Shown here piece by piece: positions 9,334 through 17,751 of a stretch of 45,586 bases of DNA. This DNA comes from Candidatus Peregrinibacteria bacterium (lineage in GTDB: Bacteria; Patescibacteriota; Gracilibacteria; UBA1369; JACRIC01). The notes beneath the pieces were generated by a model that saw nothing but the letters and a program-made list of their open reading frames with translations, was not told the DNA's origin and searched no databases. The stretch covers positions 1-45,586 of the forward strand of contig JACPHH010000003.1 in NCBI GenBank assembly GCA_016188705.1, in the 5' to 3' direction. The position numbers were made by a program, and so were the translations under genes. The stretch's first letter is position 1; every line of letters begins with the position of its first letter.

Positions 9334-10188
9334 ATGATACGCTTTCAAAACATAAGAAACAGAATGATACAACTTTTCAAAAAACAAGCGTGTCTGACAA
9401 ACAAAATAAGCCGTCTGACAAGTAAAACAAGTTATATGACAAGTAAAAGTGGAATTTCTTTGCTTGAAGTTATTATTGCGGTTTTTATCGTTGTCATAGC
9501 GGCAATCGCCGCAACTGCGATCATCACAAGCAGTTTTCAGATAAATCGCATCAGTAAAAATAAAATGATAGCTGCTAATCTGGCTCGCGAAGGCATCGAA
9601 GGCGTGCGAAATATTCGCGATTCCAATTGGCTTCGTTACAGTTCGATTCGCGATGAATGCTGGAATTTTATGGAAAATCCAGAAGCGGCAACTCCAGTCT
9701 ATTCTTGTACATCCGGCAATAAAATAGGCCATCAAAAATATTATGCCCTTCAATTTGGAAGATACGATCAAAAAAACAGCACTATTCCTTACACGTATAA
9801 ATGGTACCTTTCGGAAATAACAGAGTTAACGCTCATCTACCCTCTCGAAAACATTTCTAAATCAGAACTTGATACCAGCCCTTATAAACTAAAATTACGC
9901 GATCTTTTGCGTGGCAATGATGGCAACGGCGACGGAAATACTATGAATGATATCGATGAATCGGTATTCGCCGCGACTTCTTCAGGCATATCAGATCAAG
10001 ATTCGATTCCTACCACTTTTTACCGACAAATATACGTCGAATACATTGATACAGATGGCAATGGAACTCCCGATGCAAATGACAGCGGCATGAAAGTAAC
10101 CTCTCGCGTGGTCTGGTTTGAAAAAGGAAATCCTAAAACCATAAAACTTGTTTCGCAGATTACTAATTATCTCGAATCCAATGAGTAA
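9334..10188 (+). CDS. Prepilin-like protein (PilV/GspI type)
   Basis: A 284-residue prepilin. The cleavage motif is G40-ISLLEVIIAV, with Glu at mature +5, followed by a hydrophobic helix to about residue 67. It then has the RNxxxAxxLAREGIEGVRNIRD-like amphipathic stretch seen in PilV/GspI minor pilins. The remaining part is an Asp/Gly/Asn-rich globular domain. The ATG at 9334 gives a 40-residue leader. Internal ATGs at 9364 and 9436 would give leaders of 30 and 6 residues, and the last is closest to the family norm. None has a clear ribosome-binding site. Middle gene of the three-gene cluster, 114 bp after the first and overlapping the third. Confidence 0.8.
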   Translation: MIRFQNIRNRMIQLFKKQACLTNKISRLTSKTSYMTSKSGISLLEVIIAVFIVVIAAIAATAIITSSFQINRISKNKMIAANLAREGIEGVRNIRDSNWLRYSSIRDECWNFMENPEAATPVYSCTSGNKIGHQKYYALQFGRYDQKNSTIPYTYKWYLSEITELTLIYPLENISKSELDTSPYKLKLRDLLRGNDGNGDGNTMNDIDESVFAATSSGISDQDSIPTTFYRQIYVEYIDTDGNGTPDANDSGMKVTSRVVWFEKGNPKTIKLVSQITNYLESNE

Positions 10189-11548
10189 AACTTACGAAAA
10201 ATGTAGTAAAAAAATCTCTGAAAAATATCCTTTCGATCGCAAATGCAAAAATTCGGTTGCAAACATTTCATTCTTTTTTGCTCTATCCTCATCTGATACG
10301 CTTTTATCCTCGTTCAGACAGAATTGGAATTTTAGAAAAACTCTGAAAAAAAGAGGTTTTACTCTGATCGAACTTCTTATCGCAGGATCGATTTTTGCCA
10401 TGGTGGCGCTTATATCCGTCAATATTTTCATAAACGTGTCGCGTTCCTATCGCCGCATCACTCTTGAAAATGAAATCTACAGCGAATCATACCTGCTCAT
10501 GGAAAAACTCTCCCGCGAAGTTCGAAAAGGGACCATTGATTACGAAGAATACCATAATCAGACGGTTTTGAAATCCTCCGATTACGGGGAAAATTACAGC
10601 GAATACGCGAAAAAATTTTTTCATCCGGGATTCAAGGAGGAAAATAGCACTCCGAAACAAATAGATGTCTTTGGCGGAGTGTGCGCCAATGATCGAGATA
10701 AAAAATATCCCGATGATTGTCCGGGAGAAGCCATTTATACACCATCTCTCGATCAAAATACTGGAAAAAATCCATTTGAAGGATCTTCTCTTATTTCAGG
10801 CGTAACGGAAGGAAGCGATCAAGCCACCGCGCTCTGTGATAATAATTTTAATAAAGCGCTTGATACCTCAGTGCCTCTAAACAGAAATTGTAATATTGAT
10901 GGCAATGCAACTTCATCTGAAGCTACAGATTTTGAAATGTTACATTTTCAAAAAGAGCTGTACCTCGTAAATAGCGCCGGTGATCAAAAAACCATCATGG
11001 CTCGAGAAGTCGTCAATGATCCTGACGGAAGTTTAAGAGCAGCTTCACCAAGCGCGAGTGGCGATGAAGAATACGCGCTTTCGCTGGTTCGTCTCGATGG
11101 AACAGATGACGATCAAAACGGAGTCAAGGAGAAATGGCAATGCACAGCGGATTTTATATGTACGAAGACCGTTTCTTCCATAAAAAAACCCGACAAAAAT
11201 GATCTTGTTATGACAAATTCAAATCAATCATGCCCGGGTGGAGCGGCTTCATGCGATGAAGTCACGAATGGCGAAGATTTTGTGCCGCTGACGCCTTCAT
11301 CCATGAACATCATAAGCGTAAAATTTCTTATCGCGCCGCTTGAAGATCCTCATAAAGCGTTTGGAGAAGATGACGCGACAGGTGATTATATTTTCATGCA
11401 GCCTTATGTCACTATCGTTCTCACGGTTCGACCATCCGTTGACGCCGCGAAAAAAATCTTTGGCGATCCGAAAAATTTCCCGACCATTACACTTCAAACA
11501 ACCGTTTCCTCACGCGTTTACAACGAAATTAAGAGCTACGGCGATTAA
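10181..11548 (+). CDS. Prepilin-like protein (PilW/GspJ type)
   Basis: Start chosen at the ATG at 10181, which overlaps the stop of the preceding gene by 8 bp (coupled translation). An ATG at 10148 is possible but lies deep inside the previous gene. The product has 455 residues. The cleavage motif is G59-FTLIELLIAG, with Glu at +5, after a 59-residue basic and Ser-rich leader. The mature N-terminus resembles PilW/GspJ, with SYLLMEKLSREVRKG following the helix. The long globular part has several Cys residues and Asp/Asn-rich segments. With the two upstream genes this looks like a minor-pilin set that could cap or initiate a type IV pilus. No motor or secretin genes are in the window. Confidence 0.8.
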   Translation: MSKTYEKCSKKISEKYPFDRKCKNSVANISFFFALSSSDTLLSSFRQNWNFRKTLKKRGFTLIELLIAGSIFAMVALISVNIFINVSRSYRRITLENEIYSESYLLMEKLSREVRKGTIDYEEYHNQTVLKSSDYGENYSEYAKKFFHPGFKEENSTPKQIDVFGGVCANDRDKKYPDDCPGEAIYTPSLDQNTGKNPFEGSSLISGVTEGSDQATALCDNNFNKALDTSVPLNRNCNIDGNATSSEATDFEMLHFQKELYLVNSAGDQKTIMAREVVNDPDGSLRAASPSASGDEEYALSLVRLDGTDDDQNGVKEKWQCTADFICTKTVSSIKKPDKNDLVMTNSNQSCPGGAASCDEVTNGEDFVPLTPSSMNIISVKFLIAPLEDPHKAFGEDDATGDYIFMQPYVTIVLTVRPSVDAAKKIFGDPKNFPTITLQTTVSSRVYNEIKSYGD

Positions 11549-11581
11549 AAATGTGCTCAAGCCGTTGCTTTTTATTTATAT

Positions 11582-11675
11582 AGCAATGGGGCTGGAACTC
11601 CATTTTCGCTATGCTATGCGCTTAAATGGTGGCCCCCACCCCATTGCTTCAAAAAAATGGTGGGCAGTTACCAAA
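11582..11675. repeat. Intergenic hairpin element, GTGGGCAGTTACC family, copy A
   Basis: A perfect 10-bp inverted repeat, AGCAATGGGG (11582-11591) and CCCCATTGCT (11639-11648), encloses a smaller hairpin GGTGG/CCACC (11628-11640). It is followed by a run TTCAAAAAAA and then GTGGGCAGTTACC (about 11661-11673). The tail recurs at about 18725-18738 and, slightly changed, at about 14449. It lies in the gap between convergent genes. Confidence 0.6.
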
Positions 11676-11719
11676 GCGTCGTAGAGAAAAATATTTTTCG
11701 AAAATTCCTAGGAGCTGTT

Positions 11720-11760
11720 AAGGAGCCTCTGAAAAACGTAACTTCGTAATGAAATTTTAG
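11720..11760 (+). repeat. GGAACCTCTGAAAAACGT-family repeat at the leuS stop
   Basis: About 40 bp beginning AAGGAGCCTCTGAAAAACGT and ending GAAATTTTAG. It differs at only about three positions from the copy at 17403-17442. The TAA stop of leuS (minus strand, 11757-11759) lies inside the repeat. Confidence 0.8.
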
Positions 11761-14312
11761 ACGACAATATTTACGAGCTTTTTCGGCACGTATATTTCTT
11801 TTCGAATCGTTTTTCCTTCGATATACCGCTTCACATTTTCAACTTCCTTCACTTGACTTATGGCTTCTTCCTTCGAAATATCAACGGAAACCATAAGCCG
11901 TCCGCGCACTTTTCCATTGACCTGAATAACGAGCTCAACTTCTGTTTCCGCTGCCAGCGCGCTGTCAAATTGAGGCCAAGCAGTTTCAGACATTGGAGCA
12001 TCGAAAACACTGAATTTTCCGCCCAAGTAACCCCACATCTCCTCGGAAAAATGAGGAGCCAGCGGCGCTAAAAGTTTTACCAAAAATTTCGCCGAATCGC
12101 GACTCAGTCCCTTTTTATAAGCCATATTCGTACATTCCATGAGCGCGGCAATCGCGGTATTAAATTGGAAGCGTTCAATATCAAAACCAACCTTTCGAAT
12201 TGTTTTATGAATCAAACGCAACATTTCAGGATCATCAATATCAGTTTTTTTCTGAGTAATTAATGTATAGACCTTTTCAATAAACCGCGCGAGTCCGGTA
12301 ATGCCGCGATCATCCCAGTCGCCGCCTTCCGTAAATGGCCCCATAAACAGCAGATACATGCGAAAAACATCGGATCCATAACGTTTTACAAAGGCATCTG
12401 GTGAAACGACATTGCCACGCGATTTTGACATTTTTGCCGAATTTTTTGTAATAATCCCCTGATGCACGAGACGCGTAAAAGGCTCTTCAAAATCAATATA
12501 ACCCAAATCGTGCAATACTTTCGTGAAAAAACGAGCATACAAAAGGTGCATGCACGCATGTTCAGCGCCTCCAATATACATGTCCACAGGAAGCCATTTT
12601 TTCGTCAATTTTTGATCAAAAGCGTGTACATTATGAGAAATGTGCGTGTTTTTAGAAAAATGTGTCTGTTTTGAGCCTTTTTTTGATGAATCGATTTCGC
12701 GAAAAAAGTCGGACGAAGGATACCTCAAAAAATACCACGAAGAACAGACAAAAGTATCCATGGTATCCACTTCGCGCTCGGCAGATTCACCACACTTGGG
12801 ACAGGTTGTATGGACGAATTGCTTCGAAGTTCCAAGAGGAGACCGTTCATCACCTTTTGGCAGATAATTGACTTTTTCCGGCAAGAGCACAGGCAAATCC
12901 TTTTCGGAAACAGGCACTTCACCGCAGCTCTTGCAGTACACAATCGGAATGGGACAGCCCCAATATCGTTGCCGCGACAGAAGCCAATCCTTGAGCCGAT
13001 AGTTGATAACCCGCTTTCCGAAACCTTTTTTCTCTATATAATCCATCATTTTCGAAATCGCTTCGGTCGGATGGAGACCATTCAAAAATTCAGAATGAAC
13101 CATAATGCCATCGTCTTCCTGCACTTTATCGATACTGTCAATCGGTCCGGTATTGCCGTCAATCCCCTGAATAACACGAATTATCGGTATGGAAAATTTA
13201 TTGGCAAATTCAAAATCACGCCGATCATGTCCCGGAACACCGACCACAACACCTGTTCCGAAGTCCATAAGCACGTAATCAGCGACGTAAACAGGCATTT
13301 CGTAGCCCGTCAGGTCATTTATGGCATAACTCCCTGTAAAAACACCTGTTTTTTCGCGGACATCATTCATGCGTTCAATTTCGCTTTTTGACTTCGCGTC
13401 TTGAATATAATCATGAACCGCCGCTTCATTTTCCATGGTTGTCAGAGAATCAACAAGCGGATGTTCCGGCGCTATAACCACAAAAGTCGCTCCAAAATTC
13501 GTGTCCGGACGGGTGGTAAAAACCGTAATTTCTTTGTCGGAATCTTTGATTCGATACCTGATATTGATACCTTCCTTCCTCCCGATCCAATGTTCTTGCA
13601 TGCTTTTTGTTTTTTCCGGCCATGTAAGTCCCTTAAAATCGAGAAGGCGATCGGCGTAGTCTCGAATTTTGAAAAACCACTGAGTTAGATCCTTTTTAGT
13701 AACTGCTGTGCCGCAGCGTTCACATATCCCATTTTGAACCTGTTCATTGGCCAAAACCGTCTGACAATGAGGACACCAATTCACAGGCGCCTTGGTTCGG
13801 TAGGCCAGTCCTTTCTTGTAAAATTGCAGAAAGAGCCACTGTGTCCACTTATAGTACTCGGGGTCGCATGTTACCACTTCTTTCTCCCAATCATACATAG
13901 CTCCAAGAGATCGGAGCTGTTTTCGCATATAGGAAATATTTTTGGCCGTGCTTTTCGCAGGATGAACGCCTGATTTAATGGCGTAATTCTCCGCAGGCAG
14001 CCCAAAAGCGTCAAATCCCATAGGTTCAAAAACATTATGCCCTTTCATGCGCATGAAGCGCGCGAAAGTGTCAGTTCCGCCATAATTGTACCAATGTCCG
14101 ACATGGAGCTTATCTCCTGAAGGGTAGGGAAACATGACTAGACAGTAATATTTCTGCTTTTTATTGGAAAACATTTCGGTCTTAAAAAGACCCTGCTCTT
14201 CCCATATCCGCTGCCATTTTTTTTCAATAAGCGGCGCTTGATATTTTTTTGGCATGGTTCGAGATTTTCTCGGAGCAACTGCTTTTGAGCGCGTCGATGA
14301 TTTCTTTTTCAT
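11757..14312 (-). CDS. leuS: Leucyl-tRNA synthetase
   Basis: Charges tRNA-Leu with leucine in the cytoplasm; class I synthetase of 851 residues, a normal bacterial length. The HIGH-type signature is HVGH at 70-73 in FPYPSGDKLHVGH, and the KMSKS signature is intact near residue 627. The connective-polypeptide editing domain is present (TTRPDTNFGAT), as is a CxxC...CxxC zinc element (CPHC and CERC). The first 20 residues are Lys/Ser/Arg-rich and a second Met (residue 20) starts at the conserved MPKKYQAPLIEKKW, so the real start may be 14255. The stop falls inside a dispersed repeat. Confidence 0.97.
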   Translation of the reverse strand: MKKKSSTRSKAVAPRKSRTMPKKYQAPLIEKKWQRIWEEQGLFKTEMFSNKKQKYYCLVMFPYPSGDKLHVGHWYNYGGTDTFARFMRMKGHNVFEPMGFDAFGLPAENYAIKSGVHPAKSTAKNISYMRKQLRSLGAMYDWEKEVVTCDPEYYKWTQWLFLQFYKKGLAYRTKAPVNWCPHCQTVLANEQVQNGICERCGTAVTKKDLTQWFFKIRDYADRLLDFKGLTWPEKTKSMQEHWIGRKEGINIRYRIKDSDKEITVFTTRPDTNFGATFVVIAPEHPLVDSLTTMENEAAVHDYIQDAKSKSEIERMNDVREKTGVFTGSYAINDLTGYEMPVYVADYVLMDFGTGVVVGVPGHDRRDFEFANKFSIPIIRVIQGIDGNTGPIDSIDKVQEDDGIMVHSEFLNGLHPTEAISKMMDYIEKKGFGKRVINYRLKDWLLSRQRYWGCPIPIVYCKSCGEVPVSEKDLPVLLPEKVNYLPKGDERSPLGTSKQFVHTTCPKCGESAEREVDTMDTFVCSSWYFLRYPSSDFFREIDSSKKGSKQTHFSKNTHISHNVHAFDQKLTKKWLPVDMYIGGAEHACMHLLYARFFTKVLHDLGYIDFEEPFTRLVHQGIITKNSAKMSKSRGNVVSPDAFVKRYGSDVFRMYLLFMGPFTEGGDWDDRGITGLARFIEKVYTLITQKKTDIDDPEMLRLIHKTIRKVGFDIERFQFNTAIAALMECTNMAYKKGLSRDSAKFLVKLLAPLAPHFSEEMWGYLGGKFSVFDAPMSETAWPQFDSALAAETEVELVIQVNGKVRGRLMVSVDISKEEAISQVKEVENVKRYIEGKTIRKEIYVPKKLVNIVV

Positions 14313-14387
14313 AGAAATTTTTATGTGCGAATATCAGTATACTATAAAAATTTTATGTACACAGCTTCTAAAGTATTTGCTCACCGC

Positions 14388-14465
14388 TTTTTTTGAAACA
14401 ATGGGGGCGAGGACTCCATTGCTATCTGAATAAAAAGTAACGGCGGTGGGCAGTCACCTTCTAAA
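14388..14465. repeat. Intergenic hairpin element, GTGGGCAGTTACC family, copy B
   Basis: Starts with GCTTTTTTTGAAACAATGG, which is the reverse complement of the CCATTGCTTC-A7 part of copy A. It continues with GGACTCCATTG and ends with GGTGGGCAGTCACC. CAATGG/CCATTG can pair. It sits upstream of leuS and downstream of the small minus-strand gene at 14594. Confidence 0.5.
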
Positions 14466-14523
14466 ACGGTAAAACATTAAAAATATCGATTTTCTACACG
14501 CTTAATATATCGAAAATCGACTT

Positions 14524-14600
14524 AAAGAACCTTAAGAAAAACGTACCATCTACTGCAATTTTACCATGTCGACTGCAAAATGTTCAAAGCTCCTTAAAGA
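14524..14600 (+). repeat. GGAACCTCTGAAAAACGT-family repeat, long form
   Basis: A diverged copy of the left half of the argD/argB element. AAAGAACCTTAAGAAAAACGT is followed by CTACTGCAATTTT, GACTGCAAA and GCTCCTTAAAGAGG, in the same order and spacing as at 32878-32949. The stop codon of the minus-strand gene starting at 14872 lies in its distal end (TAA, 14594-14596). Confidence 0.65.
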
Positions 14601-14872
14601 GGCTTAACTCTGTTTTTCCTAACTTTCTGAGTTACCGCATCATCAGTGATCGCGTCTTTCGTGTCCGCATCTTTTAACGTATTTTCCACTTTCTCTCCAT
14701 TCTCCTCATGAATAGCTTCTTTTGGAACTAAAATAAGGTTCGTCTGAAGACTTGTCTCTTGGATTTTATCCCTTCCCTCTTGAGGAAAAGAGTTCGTGAC
14801 AAGCATCCCGACCGACATGCTGATAAGGAATACCAGAATAGCTATAACCATTAATTTCAGATTTTGACTCAT
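14594..14872 (-). CDS. Small single-pass membrane protein, unknown
   Basis: Not recognised. The 92-residue product has one N-terminal membrane helix (about 7-27, LMVIAILVFLISMSVGML), then a charged, mostly hydrophilic tail ending VRKNRVKPL. It could be an anchored or secreted small protein. The C-terminal codons and stop lie in a dispersed repeat, so the original end may have been elsewhere. Codon use and the clean helix argue for a real gene, but no family evidence supports it. Confidence 0.55.
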   Translation of the reverse strand: MSQNLKLMVIAILVFLISMSVGMLVTNSFPQEGRDKIQETSLQTNLILVPKEAIHEENGEKVENTLKDADTKDAITDDAVTQKVRKNRVKPL

Positions 14873-15227
14873 GGTGAGAGAAGTGTAAGGGTGTAAAGAG
14901 TGAAGGAAAAACTAAAAATTCAAAGTATTGACTGAGGCAGATATTGAGTTAATGGCTTTTACATGCTATAAAATGTCATATATTTTTTAAATCTCATATA
15001 AAAGCTATCGATAAATTATAAAACAATAAAATAATAAAGTCAAGTAAAAAAATAAGAAAAATGGCTTCAAATAAAGCTTTTCTTAAGGATCATGCACAAA
15101 CCACTTTGAATATAAGTACATATTCTGGCAGGCAAGAGTTCGTTGCTCGGATACTCGGCCAGATCAAAAAAGATTGTAATAATATAAAAAATATGTTATT
15201 ATAAATGATAACAAAACAAAAAATTCC
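14873..15227. other. Intergenic region with a shared 24-bp motif
   Basis: No gene is seen in these 355 bp between divergent neighbours. A GC-richer island at about 15125-15162 carries TTGCTCGGATACTCGGCC (motif 15138-15161). It matches, in reverse complement, part of the long palindrome at 17583-17607. The right part holds the promoter at 15174-15202. Confidence 0.55.
15174..15202 (+). promoter_or_regulatory. Promoter of the cNMP-binding protein gene
   Basis: TTGTAA (15174-15179), a 17-bp spacer and TATTAT (15197-15202) precede the ATG at 15228 by about 25 bp. The layout is the same short-leader type as at 8021-8049. Confidence 0.6.
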
Positions 15228-15662
15228 ATGGAAAAAAACTCAATTTTGCCCATTTTAAAAAAAATTCCCCTTTTTGAAACTTTCAATGAAATGGATTACG
15301 AAAAGATTGTCAAAAATATTACACTCCAGTATTATCCTCCGCGACATGTGATTTTTGCCGAAAAAGATCAAGGTGATGCTCTCTATATAATCAAATCAGG
15401 AAAAGTACGAATTTTTCACCCTGTTGGACAGGATGAAGGTGAAAAAGTAGCGGATTTGAAAGAAAACGATTTTTTTGGTGAAATGTCACTTTTCTCCGAG
15501 GAAAAAAGAAATGCCTCCGCCATTACTGAGACGGAATGTGAACTTTTTAAGCTTCTCAAAAAAGATTTTTGCGAACTTCTCCTCAAAGACGAAAATATGG
15601 CCTCCAGACTCAGCAGCGAATTTATACGTCGCCTCAAAGAAAATAACTCTTCTGCGCATTAA
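15228..15662 (+). CDS. Stand-alone cyclic-nucleotide-binding (CRP-like) domain protein
   Basis: A 144-residue protein made of one cNMP-binding beta-roll and short helices. The phosphate-binding cassette is visible as FFGEMSLFSEEKRNASAIT (about 83-101), with the Glu and Arg that contact the cyclic phosphate and ribose. Unlike CRP/FNR regulators (about 220 residues) it has no helix-turn-helix after the C-helix, so it is not itself an obvious DNA-binding factor. It may sense cAMP for a partner protein. The CHASE2 cyclase at 663-2759 is a plausible source of ligand. The next gene follows after 9 bp, with AAGGA formed over the stop (TAAGGA), so the two are probably one operon. Confidence 0.85.
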   Translation: MEKNSILPILKKIPLFETFNEMDYEKIVKNITLQYYPPRHVIFAEKDQGDALYIIKSGKVRIFHPVGQDEGEKVADLKENDFFGEMSLFSEEKRNASAITETECELFKLLKKDFCELLLKDENMASRLSSEFIRRLKENNSSAH

Positions 15663-15671
15663 GGAAAAAAC

Positions 15672-16244
15672 ATGCCTACCCTCTACCTCATTCTCGCACA
15701 CCTTTTGGCTGATTTTACGCTACAGCCCACCAAACTTCTCAAATGGAAAATGAAGAGCTGGAAAGGAACATTTATTCACTGTCTTATTTTTTACGGCATT
15801 ACGCTCCTCTTTCTTTTTCCTTATCTTGGGAAAATCGAAACCTGGGTGATTTTAACCATTCTTTCTTTTTCGCATTTTATTCTCGATCAAACAAAAATAA
15901 AGCTTCAAGAAGCCATTGGTCACTATCAAAGTCTCTTTATCATTGATCAATGTCTCCATTTGCTTTTTCTCTTTTTGGCAGGATACTGGATAAAATGGCT
16001 TAATATCGAATTGCCGCAGACTTATTTTTACACGTCACTCTATAAAAATATTGAGCTTATAGCCTACGCATCGATTGCCATTTTCATTACTTTTACCTAC
16101 GATCTGATACGTTTTCTGGCGAATAACCATTTTCATCCCGTTGTACCATATAAACCTGATTATCATGGTTTTACCAAGCGAGTGCTGGTTTTTATCGCAC
16201 TCTATTTTTCTTTCCTGCTCTATTTAAGAGCAATCATTGCATAA
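15672..16244 (+). CDS. DUF3307 family membrane protein
   Basis: A 190-residue multi-pass membrane protein of unknown function. It opens with the DUF3307 signature HLLADFTLQPTKLL (about 9-22), and a second conserved His/Asp patch FSHFILDQTKI follows at about 70. About six hydrophobic segments are visible. The start ATG is preceded by AAGGA at a fair distance, one of the few ribosome-binding-like sites in the window. Co-transcription with the cNMP-binding gene is likely and might link its activity to cyclic-nucleotide signalling, but that is inference. Confidence 0.8.
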   Translation: MPTLYLILAHLLADFTLQPTKLLKWKMKSWKGTFIHCLIFYGITLLFLFPYLGKIETWVILTILSFSHFILDQTKIKLQEAIGHYQSLFIIDQCLHLLFLFLAGYWIKWLNIELPQTYFYTSLYKNIELIAYASIAIFITFTYDLIRFLANNHFHPVVPYKPDYHGFTKRVLVFIALYFSFLLYLRAIIA

Positions 16245-16317
16245 AAAATTTCGCGCTTACGCAGGAAAAATTCTCGAACTCATAAACGATCTCGATTAAG
16301 AATGAGTCGAAGTTTTT

Positions 16318-16360
16318 AGGCAGTGTTCATAACGAAACCACGTTTTTCAAAATTTCCTCA
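16318..16360 (-). repeat. Dispersed repeat at the 3' end of the 16358-17329 gene
   Basis: Minus-strand reading gives TTGAGGAAATTTTGAAAAACGTGG followed by TTTCGTTATGAACACTGCC. This is a diverged member of the GGAACCTCTGAAAAACGT family fused to AGGCAGTGTTCATA (16318-16331). The latter word recurs at 23466-23478 and, in part, beside the transposase at 44793. The TGA stop of the gene directly abuts the repeat. Confidence 0.55.
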
Positions 16361-17329
16361 AGCGCTATTGCCATGGTCGAGAGCTGAAACGGTCACGCCT
16401 ATCTCTCTAGCGCTCACTTCGCCTTTGGTCGTAAGCGCCAGAAACGTATTGACCCATACAGCCGTGGTAAAAACTTCCAAAATCGCGCCGAAGTACGCGG
16501 CGAAAAAAAGCGCGACAACGCCTATGACGAGACCAAAAATAAAACCTATAATGGCAAGGGTTTTCGTCGCGATATAACCCGCTGGAATGAGAATAATCGC
16601 GGGAATAACGAGAACGAGCAAAATATTAAAAATAATTCGAATCGTAATAAGCGTCATAAGAATGACAATGAGAAAGGTCGCTTGCCACTGCAAAAGCACT
16701 AATTTGGAACTTTGGATGATGGAAGAAAATACGGGTTGTTTATCTATAACAATAAAATAGTCCGCATAGGTAAAGAGAAGTGACAGAATGAGGCCGATGA
16801 AAGCGAATAACAGGAATGGAAAAAAGAGCGTTTGAAACCATCCGATGCCAAGATTTCTGAAAATAAAAGCAGCTTCTACGAGAATCGCTCCAACACTGAA
16901 GCTTTTTATCAGAAGATGATATTCAAGCAAGGGAAGAAAACTGAAAAGACCGTATGTGAGACCGTCGCGGATGCGAATTTTTTGGTTATTTTGAATGCGG
17001 GTGGTCAGTTGAATAAGCGCGCCGCGGCAGAGAGTTGGCAACAAAAGGTAGAGGACAAGGATAACAGCCGAGACAATAATGAGAAAAAGTCCCAAATCAT
17101 GATGTGTTTTAACAAAAGTTATGATCATTTCAATGACTTCCCTGAGAAAACTTTTTTGTTCCTTTCCGGAAAAATATGGAGTTTTGTAAGTGGCGACGAT
17201 TTGATAGCTCACATAGAGAATTCCCACGAGCGTTGTCAAAAGCGAAGGTATAAAACCATACCACATAATAAGACGCTTTTGAGTCTGCGTAAGCTCCCAC
17301 GCATTTCTTATGACGATGCGATAGTTCAA
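16358..17329 (-). CDS. Multi-pass membrane protein, unknown
   Basis: Not recognised. The 323-residue protein has an N-terminal soluble segment with NAWELTQTQKRL, then about six to seven strongly hydrophobic segments (about 22-45, 72-95, 120-140, 160-190, 215-245, 250-285), and a polar C-terminal tail. The pattern resembles YciC/GDPD-membrane-domain-like proteins, in which a short amphipathic start is followed by paired helices, but no diagnostic motif supports a name. It is flanked by two oppositely oriented copies of the GGAACCTCTGAAAAACGT repeat (16318-16360 and 17403-17442). Confidence 0.75.
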   Translation of the reverse strand: MNYRIVIRNAWELTQTQKRLIMWYGFIPSLLTTLVGILYVSYQIVATYKTPYFSGKEQKSFLREVIEMIITFVKTHHDLGLFLIIVSAVILVLYLLLPTLCRGALIQLTTRIQNNQKIRIRDGLTYGLFSFLPLLEYHLLIKSFSVGAILVEAAFIFRNLGIGWFQTLFFPFLLFAFIGLILSLLFTYADYFIVIDKQPVFSSIIQSSKLVLLQWQATFLIVILMTLITIRIIFNILLVLVIPAIILIPAGYIATKTLAIIGFIFGLVIGVVALFFAAYFGAILEVFTTAVWVNTFLALTTKGEVSAREIGVTVSALDHGNSA

Positions 17330-17402
17330 TCAAAAAAAGTTAGAAAAATCAATTTTGATGGACCTCTGATGATATTACCCCTTTGACTTACTGAGTCAAG
17401 TA

Positions 17403-17442
17403 AAGGAACCTCTGAAAAACGTAACTTCGTAACGAAATTTTA
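17403..17442 (+). repeat. GGAACCTCTGAAAAACGT-family repeat, short form
   Basis: The cleanest short-form copy: AAGGAACCTCTGAAAAACGT followed by AACTTCGTAACGAAATTTTA. It holds the near palindrome TTCGTAACGAA. It directly abuts the long palindrome at 17443-17660. Confidence 0.85.
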
Positions 17443-17660
17443 CGGATCATACGCAAATTTCTTTGAAAACATATGCTGGGAGGCGGGGGTTCGGAGCGAG
17501 TTACGCAGGCTGGTTTTCAAAAAGAGGCGAAAATGAGCGTTAAAAAATGCGTAGCCGATAGCATTTTTAGCGAATTTTCGTCCCAGCCGAGTATCCGAGC
17601 GACGAGCCCCCGCCTTCCAGAGATATGTACTTTTTTTCAAAGAAAAAAGCGTATGATCCG
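17443..17660. repeat. 218-bp long palindromic element
   Basis: The arms pair over most of their length around a centre near 17551. CGGATCATACGC (17443-17454) pairs with GCGTATGATCCG (17649-17660), and TTTCTTTGAAAA (17458-17469) with TTTTCAAAGAAA (17634-17645). The inner parts ACATATG-TGGGAGGCGGGGG and CCCCCGCCTTCCAGAGATATGT match with a few mismatches. The inner arm also shares CCGAGTATCCGAGCGACGA with 15138-15161. No credible protein is encoded. It could be a MITE-like element or a very strong transcription block between the divergent neighbours. Confidence 0.8.
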
Positions 17661-17751
17661 AAGTTCGTGTGTCCTTATTTTTCTCAACACGAAATTGACT
17701 TTAAAAATGGAACGATTTACAGTAAAAAAGATGTATTACCTTTAGCTTCGA

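Noticed and set aside
17473-17745. 90-codon frame in the palindrome at 17.4 kb
   Set aside because: Covered by the inverted repeat; its sequence is a by-product of the palindrome and its end merely runs to the corA start.
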